Source: JARKPK01 sp964631235 (GTDB lineage: Bacteria > Planctomycetota > Planctomycetia > Pirellulales > Thermoguttaceae). Taken from it: a stretch of DNA of 64,000 bases. This document shows positions 17,300 through 26,820 of the stretch, piece after piece. The stretch's first letter is position 1. Each line of letters starts with the position of its first letter. Made by a program: the position numbers and the translations under genes. The notes beneath the pieces were generated by a model, which saw only the letters and a program-made list of their open reading frames with translations, did no database searches and was not told the DNA's origin. The stretch spans positions 62,001-126,000 of the forward strand of contig CAZVZX010000006.1 in assembly GCA_964631235.1 (NCBI GenBank). Direction: 5' to 3'.

Positions 17300-18670
17300 T
17301 CAGCCCGTCTCGACCGTCTCCATTTCCTCCAAGGGAATGCCCTTCGTCTCCGGCATGAGCAGCAAAACCCAAAGCAACTGGAAGACCATGCACACCGCAT
17401 AGAAGGCGAATGCGTGCCCGCCCGACTGTGCGGCGATCAACGGGAATGTCCAAGAGATTGCCGCCGCCATCACCCAATGGACCGTGCAACCCAGCGCCGT
17501 GCCTTTGGCCCGAACCCGATTCGGAAAGACCTCGCTAATGAATACCCAGATCACGGCGCCTTGGCCGAATGCGTGCGAGGCGATGAACACGATCAGACCG
17601 GCCAAAAGCAGCCAACCGCCTTGCCCCGAATAGAACGAGTAGGCTACGGTCGCCAGACTCAAGATGTATCCGATTGATCCGCCGATCATCAACTGGCGTC
17701 GGCCCGCCCGATCGATCAATGCCAGTCCAGCCATCGTGAACACTAGATTGGTCAGGCCGATTACCACCGCCTGGGCAAGCGAACCGGCACGATCGAAACC
17801 AGCCATGCGGAACACATCGGGGGTGTAGTAGATGATCGCATTGATGCCCGAAAGTTGATTGAACGCGGCAATCGCCACCGCGAGCATGATCGGTCGGCGA
17901 TTCCTGCGAGAGAACAACGGTTCGCCCGCGCCCTTCTCCGCCGCAAGCGATGCGCGAATTGCTTCAATTTCGCTCTCCACGCTGCCGGCGTCTGCGCCGA
18001 TCTGGTTGAGCACTTCGCGGGCTTCATCGTCGCGATGCCGGCCCACAAGCCACCGCGGGCTTTCGGGCGTCACTCCCAGCAAAATCAAGAAGCAGGCTGC
18101 CGGCACCGCCTCTACGCCGAACATCCAGCGCCACGCCGATTCGTCGGTCACCCATTGCCCGATCGCCCAGTTCGACAGATAGGCGGCGAGAATCCCGAGA
18201 ACGATGTTGAATTGGTTGATGGCCACAAGCATGCCGCGTCTCTTGGCCGGAGAAATCTCGGCAATGTAGAGCGGACAGACGACCGAAGCGCACCCTACGC
18301 CCAGCCCGCCTAAAAAACGGAAGCCGACAAACGAATACCAATCCCACGGAAACGCGCTGCCCACTGCCGAAATCAAATAGGCCAGCGCGGTCAGAACCAG
18401 CGTCAGCCGCCTACCGAAGAGATCGGCCGGCCAGCCGGCCGTCAGGGCGCCAATGATCGTGCCGATCAATGCGCCCGCCACAGTGAACCCCAAGGTGCCG
18501 TCGGTCAGTTGGAATACGCGGCGAAGATCATCGGTGGTCCCGGAAATGACGGCCGTGTCAAATCCGAAAAGGAACCCTCCCAAAGCGGCCACGATGGCCG
18601 ACAACCACACGACCGGCCGAATCGCCGAGGTGCTCTGAGGCATACTCGATGGACCATGTTGCACACTCAT
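17300..18670 (-). CDS. Sugar porter (MFS) transporter
   Basis: 456 residues with 12 predicted membrane helices. Sugar-porter signatures are all present: GGFLFGFDTAVISG in helix 1, AGWPADLFGRRLTL, the GxGxG/PLYIAEISPAKRRG signature after helix 4, PESPRWLVGR before the central loop, QLSGINAIIYYTPDVF in helix 7, and a C-terminal PETKGIPLEEME. It should import a sugar or polyol by proton symport. The start ATG (18668-18670) follows AAGGACGG; the longer frame adds residues without family similarity. Divergent from the next oxidoreductase, probably sharing a control region with it. Confidence 0.92.
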   Translation of the reverse strand: MSVQHGPSSMPQSTSAIRPVVWLSAIVAALGGFLFGFDTAVISGTTDDLRRVFQLTDGTLGFTVAGALIGTIIGALTAGWPADLFGRRLTLVLTALAYLISAVGSAFPWDWYSFVGFRFLGGLGVGCASVVCPLYIAEISPAKRRGMLVAINQFNIVLGILAAYLSNWAIGQWVTDESAWRWMFGVEAVPAACFLILLGVTPESPRWLVGRHRDDEAREVLNQIGADAGSVESEIEAIRASLAAEKGAGEPLFSRRNRRPIMLAVAIAAFNQLSGINAIIYYTPDVFRMAGFDRAGSLAQAVVIGLTNLVFTMAGLALIDRAGRRQLMIGGSIGYILSLATVAYSFYSGQGGWLLLAGLIVFIASHAFGQGAVIWVFISEVFPNRVRAKGTALGCTVHWVMAAAISWTFPLIAAQSGGHAFAFYAVCMVFQLLWVLLLMPETKGIPLEEMETVETG

Positions 18671-19240
18671 CGTCAGCCGTCCTTTTTCCTTTGGATTTGC
18701 AGCGCAACCGAATCGATCGGCAGAGCGTTGGAGCGTCAGAAACAGGGGAACCACCGCGTTGCCGTGCGCGAAAGACCAGTCGGATCGATCGTTCGTCGTG
18801 CCATGTTGCAACGGCCCCGTTGCATTCTCGAATAAGATACCAGAACATTGCACAACAGCCACCGCACGCCGCCGCCGAAAAAAACAGCCTCGATAACGAT
18901 GTCGTCCCACGTGCCCACCCGAATGCCGGCTGATCGCCGCCGGCCGTCCGAAACGAAATACGTGTGCTCAACGGGAACAGTGGCCGTGAGCAATACGTAT
19001 CAGCCGATCGCGAGCGGTCGATGTCCGAGCGAAGTTCCCTTCTATCCTGAGCGATTCGACGGGTTCGAACCACGCGATCATCGTGCCATTTTTTTGACGA
19101 CAAAAAATTGCCGCGAGGCGAGCGATCGTACATAATATCCCGCATCCTCCTTGCCGATGCTGAGCCTCGTGCCCGCCGAAGCCTCCCACCGAAGTACGAG
19201 AGACTGTTCCATCTACCCTCATAGGGAAAGGACCTCACCA
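18671..19240. other. Divergent control region of the sugar cluster
   Basis: 570 bases between the MFS transporter (minus) and the Gfo/Idh/MocA gene (plus). It contains the inverted repeat at 18807-18824. A TTGACG at 19094 lacks a well-spaced -10 box. No gene is supported. Confidence 0.4.
18807..18824. promoter_or_regulatory. LacI-type operator-like inverted repeat
   Basis: TGCAACGG and CCGTTGCA are perfect inverted copies two bases apart. The half-site pattern TGnAACG resembles operators of LacI-family sugar regulators. It lies 137 bases before the MFS start in the divergent region. No regulator gene is in the window. Confidence 0.45.
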
Positions 19241-20554
19241 ATGAATACCGACCGCCGCCGATTCTTGGGCCGCGCGGCCGCGTTGGCTGCCGGCACTGCC
19301 GCGATTCCCTATTTTTTCACCGCGCGCACAGAGGCGGCCGACAAGCCACCGGCCAAGAATGATCAGTTCGGCATCGGGGCCATCGGGATGCGTTATCAAG
19401 GCTCGGTCATCACCGAGAAGGCTCGGCCCTATGGCCCGATCGTCGCGATTGCCGACGTCGATCGCCATGTGCGCGAGCAGGCCCGAGCGAGTTTCGGCAG
19501 CACGCCGGCCATTTACGAGGACTATCGCAAGCTGCTCGATCGGAAAGATGTGGATGTCGTGTTGATCGCCACGCCCGACCATTGGCACGCGAAGATGCTG
19601 ATCGACGCATGCCGGGCCGGCAAAGACGTGTACATCGAAAAGCCGCTGACGCTAACCATCGACGAAGGCAAACAGCTCGTCAAAGTGGTCGAAGAAACCA
19701 AGCGGGTGGTGCAAGTCGGCTCGTGGCACCGCAGCGACGCCCGCTTCCGCTTGGCCGTCGAGATGGTCCGTCAAGGGCGATTGGGGCAACTGAAGCGGAT
19801 CGAAGTAGTGCTCGGCAAGAATGCCAAAGGCGGCCCGTTCCCCAGCAGGCCGGTTCCGGGACATCTCAATTGGAATCTGTGGCAGGGTCAAACGCCCGAC
19901 GTGCCCTACGTGGAAGAACGCTGCCATTACACGTTTCGTTGGTGGATGGAATACTCGGGCGGGCAACTGACCGACTGGGGCGCCCATCACATGGATATCG
20001 CCCAATGGGCGGCCGGCATGGAGAAATCGGGACCGGTGGAAATCGAAGGTCGGGCGAACTACCCCGACGTGCCCGGCGGCTACAACGTGCCGATCGACTT
20101 CGAAGCCCGCTACGTTTTTCCCAACGGAGTGGAAATGGTCGTGCTCGATCACGGGCGCAACGGCGTTCTCTTCGAAGGGACGGAAGGCCGCATCTTCGTC
20201 AACCGCGGAACATTGGACGGCAAGCCGGTCGAGGCCTTGGCCGACGCGCCGCTCCCTCGCGAGCAATTCAAGTTGTACCCGTTCGACAACCTTACTCGGC
20301 CGCCGCGCGAAGGAAAGCTCGATGCGATCATCAATCACATGGGCAACTTTTTCGATTGCGTGGCGAGCCGGCGGCAACCGATCTCGGACGTGGCCAGCCA
20401 GCACCGATCCGTTTCGACCTGTCATTTGGGCAACATCGCGATGCGCTTGCGCCGTCCGTTGAAGTGGAATCCGCAAACCGAAACGTTCATCGGCGATGAC
20501 GAAGCGAACAGCTTCCTGCGCAGGCCGCAACGCAAAGGATTCGAGGTCGGCTGA
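19241..20554 (+). CDS. Tat-exported Gfo/Idh/MocA family oxidoreductase
   Basis: 437 residues. The start ATG has AAAGGA 8 bases upstream. Tat signal DRRRFLGRAAALAAGTAA lies at residues 4-21. The N-terminal part is Rossmann-like (FGIGAIGMRYQGS, in place of the usual GxGxxG), followed by ATPDHWHAKM, EKPLTLT, and the substrate-domain motif YSGGQLTDWGAHHMDIAQWA. The C-terminal FFDCVASRRQPISDV and SFLRRPQRKGFEV match the minus-strand relative at 15.5 kb. First gene of a plus-strand run with the sugar isomerase. Confidence 0.9.
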   Translation: MNTDRRRFLGRAAALAAGTAAIPYFFTARTEAADKPPAKNDQFGIGAIGMRYQGSVITEKARPYGPIVAIADVDRHVREQARASFGSTPAIYEDYRKLLDRKDVDVVLIATPDHWHAKMLIDACRAGKDVYIEKPLTLTIDEGKQLVKVVEETKRVVQVGSWHRSDARFRLAVEMVRQGRLGQLKRIEVVLGKNAKGGPFPSRPVPGHLNWNLWQGQTPDVPYVEERCHYTFRWWMEYSGGQLTDWGAHHMDIAQWAAGMEKSGPVEIEGRANYPDVPGGYNVPIDFEARYVFPNGVEMVVLDHGRNGVLFEGTEGRIFVNRGTLDGKPVEALADAPLPREQFKLYPFDNLTRPPREGKLDAIINHMGNFFDCVASRRQPISDVASQHRSVSTCHLGNIAMRLRRPLKWNPQTETFIGDDEANSFLRRPQRKGFEVG

Positions 20555-20716
20555 CGTTGGGCGGAATGGCCGTCGGGCGGCTGGCCGGTTGCGGCACGCT
20601 CGGGCAGTACGCGCGATCCGGCCGTTGGCAACGTCAGTCCGAGCATGCGATCAGGCCGCCGCATGATCCGCCGGTTGCGGCGTCGTCCACTCGCACATCA
20701 ACCAAGGGAAAGGAAC

Positions 20717-21670
20717 ATGGAACTTACACGCCGTCAATTCGCCCTTGCCTTGGGCGGCGCGGCAGCCGGGCTGGCGACGGCCCGATGCGTCGTTGGAGTT
20801 GCCTCCGCGGCCGAGCCTGAGACGTTTCGGCTGCGCTACATCCTGTCGTCGTGCTTGTACGGCTACACCGACGTCAAAGAGATCTTGCCCGAGGTCCGAA
20901 AGACCGGAGCAACCGCCATCGACCTTTGGCCGCGGGTTCACGGCGACCAACGCGAACAGCTCGACGCCATGGGCGAAGAACGTTTCGTCGAGCTGCTGCG
21001 GCATCATCAGGTGGAATTGGGCTGCATTACTCAGTACAAACTCGGCCCGTTCAAACTAGCCGACGAGATGCGGCTCTGTCGCCGGTTGGGTTGCCCGCTG
21101 ATCGTTACCGGGGCGGCCGGCCCCAAAGGGCTGCAAGGGGGCGAACTGCGCCGAGCCGTCGCCGAGTTCATCGAAAAGATGAAGCCGCACGTCGAGCTGG
21201 CCGCCGAGAACGGCGTAACCATCGCCATCGAGAACCACGCCAACAGCCTGATCGAGTCGCCCGACTCGATGAAGTGGCTGGCCGAACTGCGTCCCTCGAA
21301 GCACTTGGCCATCGCCTTCGCACCGTATCATCTGCCGCAAGACGCGAAATTGCTCGCCGAGTTGATTCGCGCGTTGGGCAACCGGGTGGCGATGTTCTAC
21401 GCCTGGCAGCATGGCAAAGGCTCGCAACAGAAGCTGCCGAAGGATGAGGAACTGCTGCAAATGCCGGGCCGCGGCCCGCTCGACTTCGCCCCGCTGCTCG
21501 ACGCGCTGCGGACGATTCGTTACGAGGGACGCACCGCGATCTTCATGCACCCGTTCCCGCGAGGAGTGCCGATTTTGGAGACAACGGCCGCGGTAACCGA
21601 GGAGATCAACCGCGCGCGGCGGTATCTGGAACAATGTCTTCAAGCGGGGGGAGGGCCGTCGGGCGACTGA
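20717..21670 (+). CDS. Tat-exported sugar phosphate isomerase/epimerase-like TIM barrel protein
   Basis: 317 residues, start ATG directly after AAAGGAAC. The Tat signal TRRQFALALGGAAAG (residues 4-18) predicts export. The rest fits the AP endonuclease 2/xylose isomerase-like TIM-barrel family: ATAIDLWPRVHG, ELGCITQYKLG, PLIVTGAAG, the metal-binding type IAIENHANS (Glu, His), and HPFPRGV near the end. These proteins isomerise, epimerise or dehydrate sugars; the substrate is unknown. Together with the oxidoreductases on each side it suggests a periplasmic sugar-processing pathway. Confidence 0.83.
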   Translation: MELTRRQFALALGGAAAGLATARCVVGVASAAEPETFRLRYILSSCLYGYTDVKEILPEVRKTGATAIDLWPRVHGDQREQLDAMGEERFVELLRHHQVELGCITQYKLGPFKLADEMRLCRRLGCPLIVTGAAGPKGLQGGELRRAVAEFIEKMKPHVELAAENGVTIAIENHANSLIESPDSMKWLAELRPSKHLAIAFAPYHLPQDAKLLAELIRALGNRVAMFYAWQHGKGSQQKLPKDEELLQMPGRGPLDFAPLLDALRTIRYEGRTAIFMHPFPRGVPILETTAAVTEEINRARRYLEQCLQAGGGPSGD

Positions 21671-22043
21671 TTCCGCGATCCCGCGCCGGCATCCGCTCCG
21701 GTCCGGTTTGCGCAAGCCGGCAATCCGCCGTCCCCCTTGTCAGCGGTTCTGCCGGCGTCTATAACCGCCCGGCAGAGTCCGGGTGCTCTGAGCATGTTTT
21801 TTTCGCCCTGCCCGTTGCGGTTTACGGCGGGCCAAAGAGCTTCTCACCATGGCCGAAGCGGCTGCAAGCGCAGCGAAGCGGCCGATTGAGCAGCGTCCCC
21901 GTTCCGGTTGTTTTTCGTTGTTCGCAGTTGCGTTTCGGTCGCCCGCGTTTCGACGAAGTTGGGAAAGAACAGTCATCGGCGCGCACCCAGCCGGGCGAAA
22001 AGAGGTTTCGTAACCCTGGGATCTATTGGCAAGGAGTTTGGGT
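21671..22043. other. Intergenic region with repeat copy D
   Basis: 370 bases between two plus-strand genes of the sugar cluster; contains the dispersed repeat at 21845-21950 and no supported gene. Confidence 0.4.
21845..21950 (+). repeat. Dispersed intergenic repeat, copy D
   Basis: CACCATGGCCGAAGCGG, then GCGCAGCGAAGCGG, GTCCCCGTTCCGG and TTCGTTGTTCGCAG follow the order of the other copies. About 95 bases before the following start codon, same orientation. Confidence 0.6.
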
Positions 22044-23225
22044 ATGTCCACGATTAATGTCGCGTTGATCGGACAAGGCTTCATGGGGCGTTCGCATTCG
22101 AATGCGTGGGGCCAAGTCGCCAAGTTCTTCAAGCCGCCGCTTCGGCCGATCATGCATACCGTGTTCGGCCAGCCCGAAGAAAACCCCAAGGCCTTCGCCG
22201 AGAACTGGGGCTGGAAGAACGCCGCGACCGATTGGCAGGCGGTCGTCAAGTCGCCCGAGATCGGTCTGGTCGATGTCGTTACGCCCAATTACATGCACGC
22301 CCCGGTGGCCCGGGCGGCCATCGAGGCCGGCAAGCCGGTCGCCTGCGAAAAGCCGATCGCCGGCACGCTCGACGACGCCCGCGAAATGGCCGAAGCCGCC
22401 AAGAAGAAGGGAGTCAAGACTTTCGTTTGGTTCAACTATCGCCGCGTGCCCGCCGTGGCCTTGGCCCATCGCATGGTTCGCGAGGGCAAGTTGGGCGAGA
22501 TTCGCCATGTCCGCGCCGTTTACCTTCAAGACTGGGCCTCGGAGGCCGTGCCCTTGCTGTGGCGATTCGATAAGAAGCTGGCCGGCTCGGGCGCCCACGG
22601 CGACCTGAACGCGCATATCGTCGATATGACCCGTTTCGTAACCGGCGCGGAAATCATCGAAATCGCCGGCGCTATCGCAGAAACGTTCATCAAGCAACGG
22701 GCTCTGCCGGCCAGCGGCGCGGCCGGCGGGATCGCCGCCGGAAGCAAAGGCGCCGCCGCAATGGGCGAAGTGACCGTGGACGACACCGTGCTCTTCCTCG
22801 CGCGGTTTTCCAACGGCGCGGTGGCCAGCTTCGAGGCCGCTCGCCAAGCCACGGGCAACCAGAACCGCAACGGCTTCGAGATCAACGGCACGAAAGGCTC
22901 GCTCAAGTTCGATTTCGAACGGATGAACGAATTGCAGTGGTACGACGCCATGCTGCCCCGCGCCCAACAGGGCTGGAGCACCATCATGGTGACCCACGGC
23001 GGCGACCATCCCTACGTGGCCAACTGGTGGCCCGATGCTCACATTATCGGCTACGAACACGGGTTCACCAATCAGGCGTACGACATCCTCAAGGTGCTCG
23101 CGGGCGAAGAGCCCACCGTGCCCTTGCCCGACTTCGAAGACGCCTATCAAACCCAGCGGGTGCTCGAAGCGGCCCTGATCTCGGCCAGTGAACGACGGCC
23201 GGTCAATCTCGACGAAGTCAAGTAG
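22044..23225 (+). CDS. Cytoplasmic Gfo/Idh/MocA family oxidoreductase
   Basis: 393 residues with no signal peptide, unlike the two relatives nearby. The start ATG has AAGGAG about 8 bases upstream. Rossmann motif VALIGQGFMGRSHSNAW, then VTPNYMHAPVA, CEKPIAGTLDDA (Lys of EKP), FNYRRVPAVALA and GDLNAHIVDMTRFV. The closing part YEHGFTNQAYDIL and FEDAYQTQRVLEA is typical of inositol/sugar dehydrogenase-like members. It probably acts on the sugar after import. An intrinsic terminator follows about 100 bases downstream. Confidence 0.9.
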   Translation: MSTINVALIGQGFMGRSHSNAWGQVAKFFKPPLRPIMHTVFGQPEENPKAFAENWGWKNAATDWQAVVKSPEIGLVDVVTPNYMHAPVARAAIEAGKPVACEKPIAGTLDDAREMAEAAKKKGVKTFVWFNYRRVPAVALAHRMVREGKLGEIRHVRAVYLQDWASEAVPLLWRFDKKLAGSGAHGDLNAHIVDMTRFVTGAEIIEIAGAIAETFIKQRALPASGAAGGIAAGSKGAAAMGEVTVDDTVLFLARFSNGAVASFEAARQATGNQNRNGFEINGTKGSLKFDFERMNELQWYDAMLPRAQQGWSTIMVTHGGDHPYVANWWPDAHIIGYEHGFTNQAYDILKVLAGEEPTVPLPDFEDAYQTQRVLEAALISASERRPVNLDEVK

Positions 23226-23325
23226 GCCGCACGCAGAGGCTGCGAGACGTGCAGCAAACCGCGCGTGCCCATAAGCTGCTCAACTGACCGTTGGGCTGCC
23301 GAAATCAATCCGTCACCGAACGCAA

Positions 23326-23359
23326 GGGCGGAGCCATCAACGGCTCCGCCCCGTTTTTT
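23326..23359 (+). terminator. Intrinsic terminator
   Basis: GGGCGGAGCC and GGCTCCGCCC form a perfect 10-pair stem with a 6-base loop, followed by CG and six T. It ends the plus-strand sugar genes. Confidence 0.9.
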
Positions 23360-23437
23360 CGGCCCGCGCAAACGCCCGATCCGAAGGCAACAAAGCTTTT
23401 CCGCGTGCCGCGGCTTGGCATCATGATCGAAGGGGCG

Positions 23438-26224
23438 TCAATTCGTCAGCGGCGGCAACCGCAACTCGGTGGGAAGCGGCACCCATTCCGCGGCGACAAT
23501 CGCGCCGACATTCTTGTTGCCCGACGCATCGAACAACTTCGCACCTTTGCCTTCGGTAAAGTTGAAAAGAACGAGCGTGGCGGAATCGGAGGAAAACTCG
23601 GCCGGCGGTTTGAATTGGCCGCGATACCGCTGTCCCGACGAAATCCGAACGCCCCGAATCATTCCGGCAAAGAAATTGGTGGGCACGGTCGCGGCAGACG
23701 AGCTTTGCGGCTGATGATGCCCCGCCCCGATCAACACGGGCGCAATGCTCGGTTTGTGAGCGCCCGAAGCCCGCTCGGAACCGACCAATTGGCCGTCGAT
23801 AAACAAATTGACGCTGTTTCCGGTGAACACGCCGGCCAAGTGGCGCCATTGCGGCACTGGCGACTGTGACGGTTCCGAACCGTTGGCGGAGACCGCAGCC
23901 GCGTCCTCAGCCGCCCGGCCTTCGCGCGGCCGGCGGCGCGGCGGCAGTGGTGGTTCCACACCCAATAACCCATAAGCCGACGGACTGCCCGAGCCGCATG
24001 CCAGCTCGAAATAGCACTGACGAGCATGAATCGCCAACCCGAAACCGGTCTGCCGATCGCACACGTTGCCCACCACAACCTGCCGCGCCCGCTCTGCTCC
24101 CGATTCTCCTTCCTGCGGAAGCTGAATAATCGCCTCAACCGTGATCGGGTAGCTGCCGTCGTAGCGGAACGGCTCGACGACCACGACACTGTTCTTGCCG
24201 TTGAACTTCAGGGCGAAGGGCTTGAAGATCAATCCCTTTTCGTCAAGCTGCGCCTTGAGCCGCGCCAACTCCAACCCCGACAGCTTCCCCAACGCTTTGC
24301 CGTACCAATGGACCGCGCGCCCTTTGAGCCGGTGTTGCTCCAGTCCCTTCGAGTGCCGCGACCACTCCCACCATCCATCGCCCAGGGCAATCGACTCTTG
24401 CGGATCGTCCGTCCCGGCCAAGTCCCGGGCGGCCAACGACGCCAGGGCCTGATCGTCGCTCTTGAGCAACAACTTCAACCCGTCGTTCCATCGGCTTCGC
24501 ATCAGGCACAGCCACATGCCGGCCACGGCATTCGCCTTGGGGTTATCCGGTTCGGTCTTCAAACGCTCGAACGCTTTGACGGCCAAATCCTGTTGCTTCT
24601 TCAGTTGCTCCAGCTCCGGCATGAGTTTTTCAAGAGAGGCCCGAAGCTTGCCGTCTTTGGCCCTCAGAGCGGCCTTCATCGCCACATCGGCCGCCGCCAA
24701 TGCCGCCGCCCCCTCGCCCGACTGCCTCGCCTCGTCGAGAACTCCCTGCGACATGCTCAGCAGTTTCGCATTGAGCAACGGAGTCATCTTCACCGTCGGT
24801 CCGTTGAACTTCGACAGAAGAGCGGCCTTTCGCTCGATCGCGTTGAACTCGAACGCCGATTGCATCCGCCCGATAATGCTCATGGCAACATCGAGCATTT
24901 CCGCCTCGGCGGCCAGATTGACCGCCGTATGCAAGATGGCGAATTGCTGGTCGAGATCTTTCTTCGACTCATCGGCCAACGCCTCCAGCTTGCGGATCAG
25001 TTGCAGGCGATCCTCCGGTTTCGATCTCTGAATCTCGTCTTTGAACAGGCGGCGGATTTCCGCTTCGGTCTTGGCGACATACTCAGCCGACGGCGCCGCC
25101 GGCAGCGTGGGCTTTTCCTCGGCCGACTTCGATTCGCTGGGCGACTCGGGCGTATCGCCGGAAGACGACGGACGCCCCGATCCTTCCGAGGGCTTCGTCG
25201 CGACATCAGGCGGCTTCGGCGTTCCTTCCGACGGTTTGGGGCGCTCGTCAGACGTTCCCGAACCGGGCGATTTGCCGCCGCTGTTCGAGTCGCCGGGCTT
25301 GTCAGGCGGAGAGGAAGGCGTTTCGCCCGGCGGCGACGATGGTTGTTCGGTCATCACCCCAGGCTGGGTCGGTTCAGTCGTGCCCGAATTGGTCGCATTC
25401 GACGCCCCTGGCTCGTTCGCGCCCGATTCTCCCGCTCCCGGCTTTTCCGTTGCATCGCCTGCGCCGCTGCCTTGCTTTTCGGAGTCCGACGATCCGCCGT
25501 CGGGTTTTTCGCTCGGCTTCGATGAATCGCCCGTTGCGGCATCGTCCGGCGAACGCTGTCCACTCGGTTCCTCGCCACCATCTTCGCCGCTTTTCATCGC
25601 CACCGCCGAGCCGTTCGAGTCGCTCGGGTGGCGGTTCGACATCAGCACGACCGCCACCGTAATGGCGACAACGGAAACGACCAATGCCAGCGCGCCGGCG
25701 ACCAACACAGGCAGGTTGCCGCGCCAGTCGAATGGCGCAGCGGGAGGAACCGACGCTGCGACTGTGCCGCCGTTACCCGCGCGATTCGCGGCCGGGCCGG
25801 TGTCGGACGCGGCGGCGGGCGAGCTATCGAAAGCCGCCGCGATTTTCGGAGTGGCCGGCAACGCTTTCGCCTTGCCGATCCGCGACGACGAAACCCCATT
25901 GGAGGGCGAGGCCGTCTCGACGACATGGGTCGCCGCCTCTGCCTCCATTTGCGCCCGCAACTGTGCGTCGTACTTCGCCTTTTCCGCGGGGTTGAGCAAA
26001 CACACCCGAGCGGCGGCCACCTCATTGAGCAATCGCTGCGAAAACGCGGCGTAGGGCCCGGTGCAGAACGTCTTCAGATGAATCGCGCGTTGGTCCGCCG
26101 CATTGGCAATTACGTCGGCGTCCGATTCAAATAACTCGATTCCCAACAGCCGATAGTGATTCGGCGGCTGATTCTGAGGCGGGATTCCCAGCCACTTGCG
26201 GTAGGGGTCGAAGTCAGTGGCCAT
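23438..26224 (-). CDS. Membrane-anchored LamG-like protein with J-like N-terminus
   Basis: 928 residues, ATG start. Residues 1-95 (DPYRKWLGIPPQNQPPNHYR, RLLGIELFESDADVI, KAKYDAQL) resemble a J-domain but lack the HPD tripeptide. A single membrane helix lies at about 170-195 (LPVLVAGALALVVSVVAITVA). Residues about 200-375 are a Ser/Pro/Gly/Glu/Asp linker. Residues about 380-560 look helical. From about 670 to the end is a concanavalin A-like (LamG) domain (QVVVGNVCDRQTGFGLAIHA, then WRHLAGVFTGNSVNLFIDGQ). The layout implies a cytoplasmic head and a long extracytoplasmic arm that may bind a glycan or partner protein. Such chimaeras are common in planctomycetes; no function is established. Confidence 0.8.
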   Translation of the reverse strand: MATDFDPYRKWLGIPPQNQPPNHYRLLGIELFESDADVIANAADQRAIHLKTFCTGPYAAFSQRLLNEVAAARVCLLNPAEKAKYDAQLRAQMEAEAATHVVETASPSNGVSSSRIGKAKALPATPKIAAAFDSSPAAASDTGPAANRAGNGGTVAASVPPAAPFDWRGNLPVLVAGALALVVSVVAITVAVVLMSNRHPSDSNGSAVAMKSGEDGGEEPSGQRSPDDAATGDSSKPSEKPDGGSSDSEKQGSGAGDATEKPGAGESGANEPGASNATNSGTTEPTQPGVMTEQPSSPPGETPSSPPDKPGDSNSGGKSPGSGTSDERPKPSEGTPKPPDVATKPSEGSGRPSSSGDTPESPSESKSAEEKPTLPAAPSAEYVAKTEAEIRRLFKDEIQRSKPEDRLQLIRKLEALADESKKDLDQQFAILHTAVNLAAEAEMLDVAMSIIGRMQSAFEFNAIERKAALLSKFNGPTVKMTPLLNAKLLSMSQGVLDEARQSGEGAAALAAADVAMKAALRAKDGKLRASLEKLMPELEQLKKQQDLAVKAFERLKTEPDNPKANAVAGMWLCLMRSRWNDGLKLLLKSDDQALASLAARDLAGTDDPQESIALGDGWWEWSRHSKGLEQHRLKGRAVHWYGKALGKLSGLELARLKAQLDEKGLIFKPFALKFNGKNSVVVVEPFRYDGSYPITVEAIIQLPQEGESGAERARQVVVGNVCDRQTGFGLAIHARQCYFELACGSGSPSAYGLLGVEPPLPPRRRPREGRAAEDAAAVSANGSEPSQSPVPQWRHLAGVFTGNSVNLFIDGQLVGSERASGAHKPSIAPVLIGAGHHQPQSSSAATVPTNFFAGMIRGVRISSGQRYRGQFKPPAEFSSDSATLVLFNFTEGKGAKLFDASGNKNVGAIVAAEWVPLPTELRLPPLTN

Positions 26225-26820
26225 GACATTAATATGATTGAGCCGAAAGCGTTAGGCAAGCAGGCCGGCCGCCGAAATCGAGTCTTCCCGTCGCCAACCC
26301 GGCAGCAGCCCGAAAAACGGTGCAACCGAAAATGAAGGCGAGCAGCAGCGGCATCGCTCCGAGACGAATCGCCCCTGCCGAAGCACTCGTGCGAATCATA
26401 GAACCAACAATCGGCATAGTTGGTGATGGGAACTGCACCGAACAGCCGGAGATCGTCGCACCGGCCCAACAGGACGACCGCGAGCAGCGGTTGCCGGTCC
26501 GTAGCGCGCCATCCCGAAAAAAACCGCATTCGTAACATTCAGCCGAATGGAGTAGCGGGGAAAATCGCTCGGCGGTGCGATTGGGCGATTGGCGCAAGCG
26601 ACGAAAAGAGTGTGATTACACGAGTCGTTTTGCCCGCTGGTCGTGTCGCGTCGTCGCTGGAGGGACGCGCTCCGTCGCGTCGGCGATCTGCCGCGTCCGC
26701 CCTCTCGATCTCGGTCTCGGACGCGGCCGTTTCGCCGATTGCCTGCCACGACAGAGCGTGGCCCTCCGGAGCTTCAGACGGCTGAATCGATACCCGGATT
26801 CGGATTTCCGCGGTCTCGTA
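26225..26820. other. Intergenic region, no gene seen
   Basis: About 600 bases between two minus-strand genes. Overlapping Arg-rich open frames on both strands are judged non-coding. It should hold the promoter of the LamG-like gene. Confidence 0.35.

Noticed and set aside
19060..19080. T-arm-like GGGTTCGAACC considered as part of a tRNA
   Set aside because: No matching acceptor, D or anticodon stems in the 60 bases before it.
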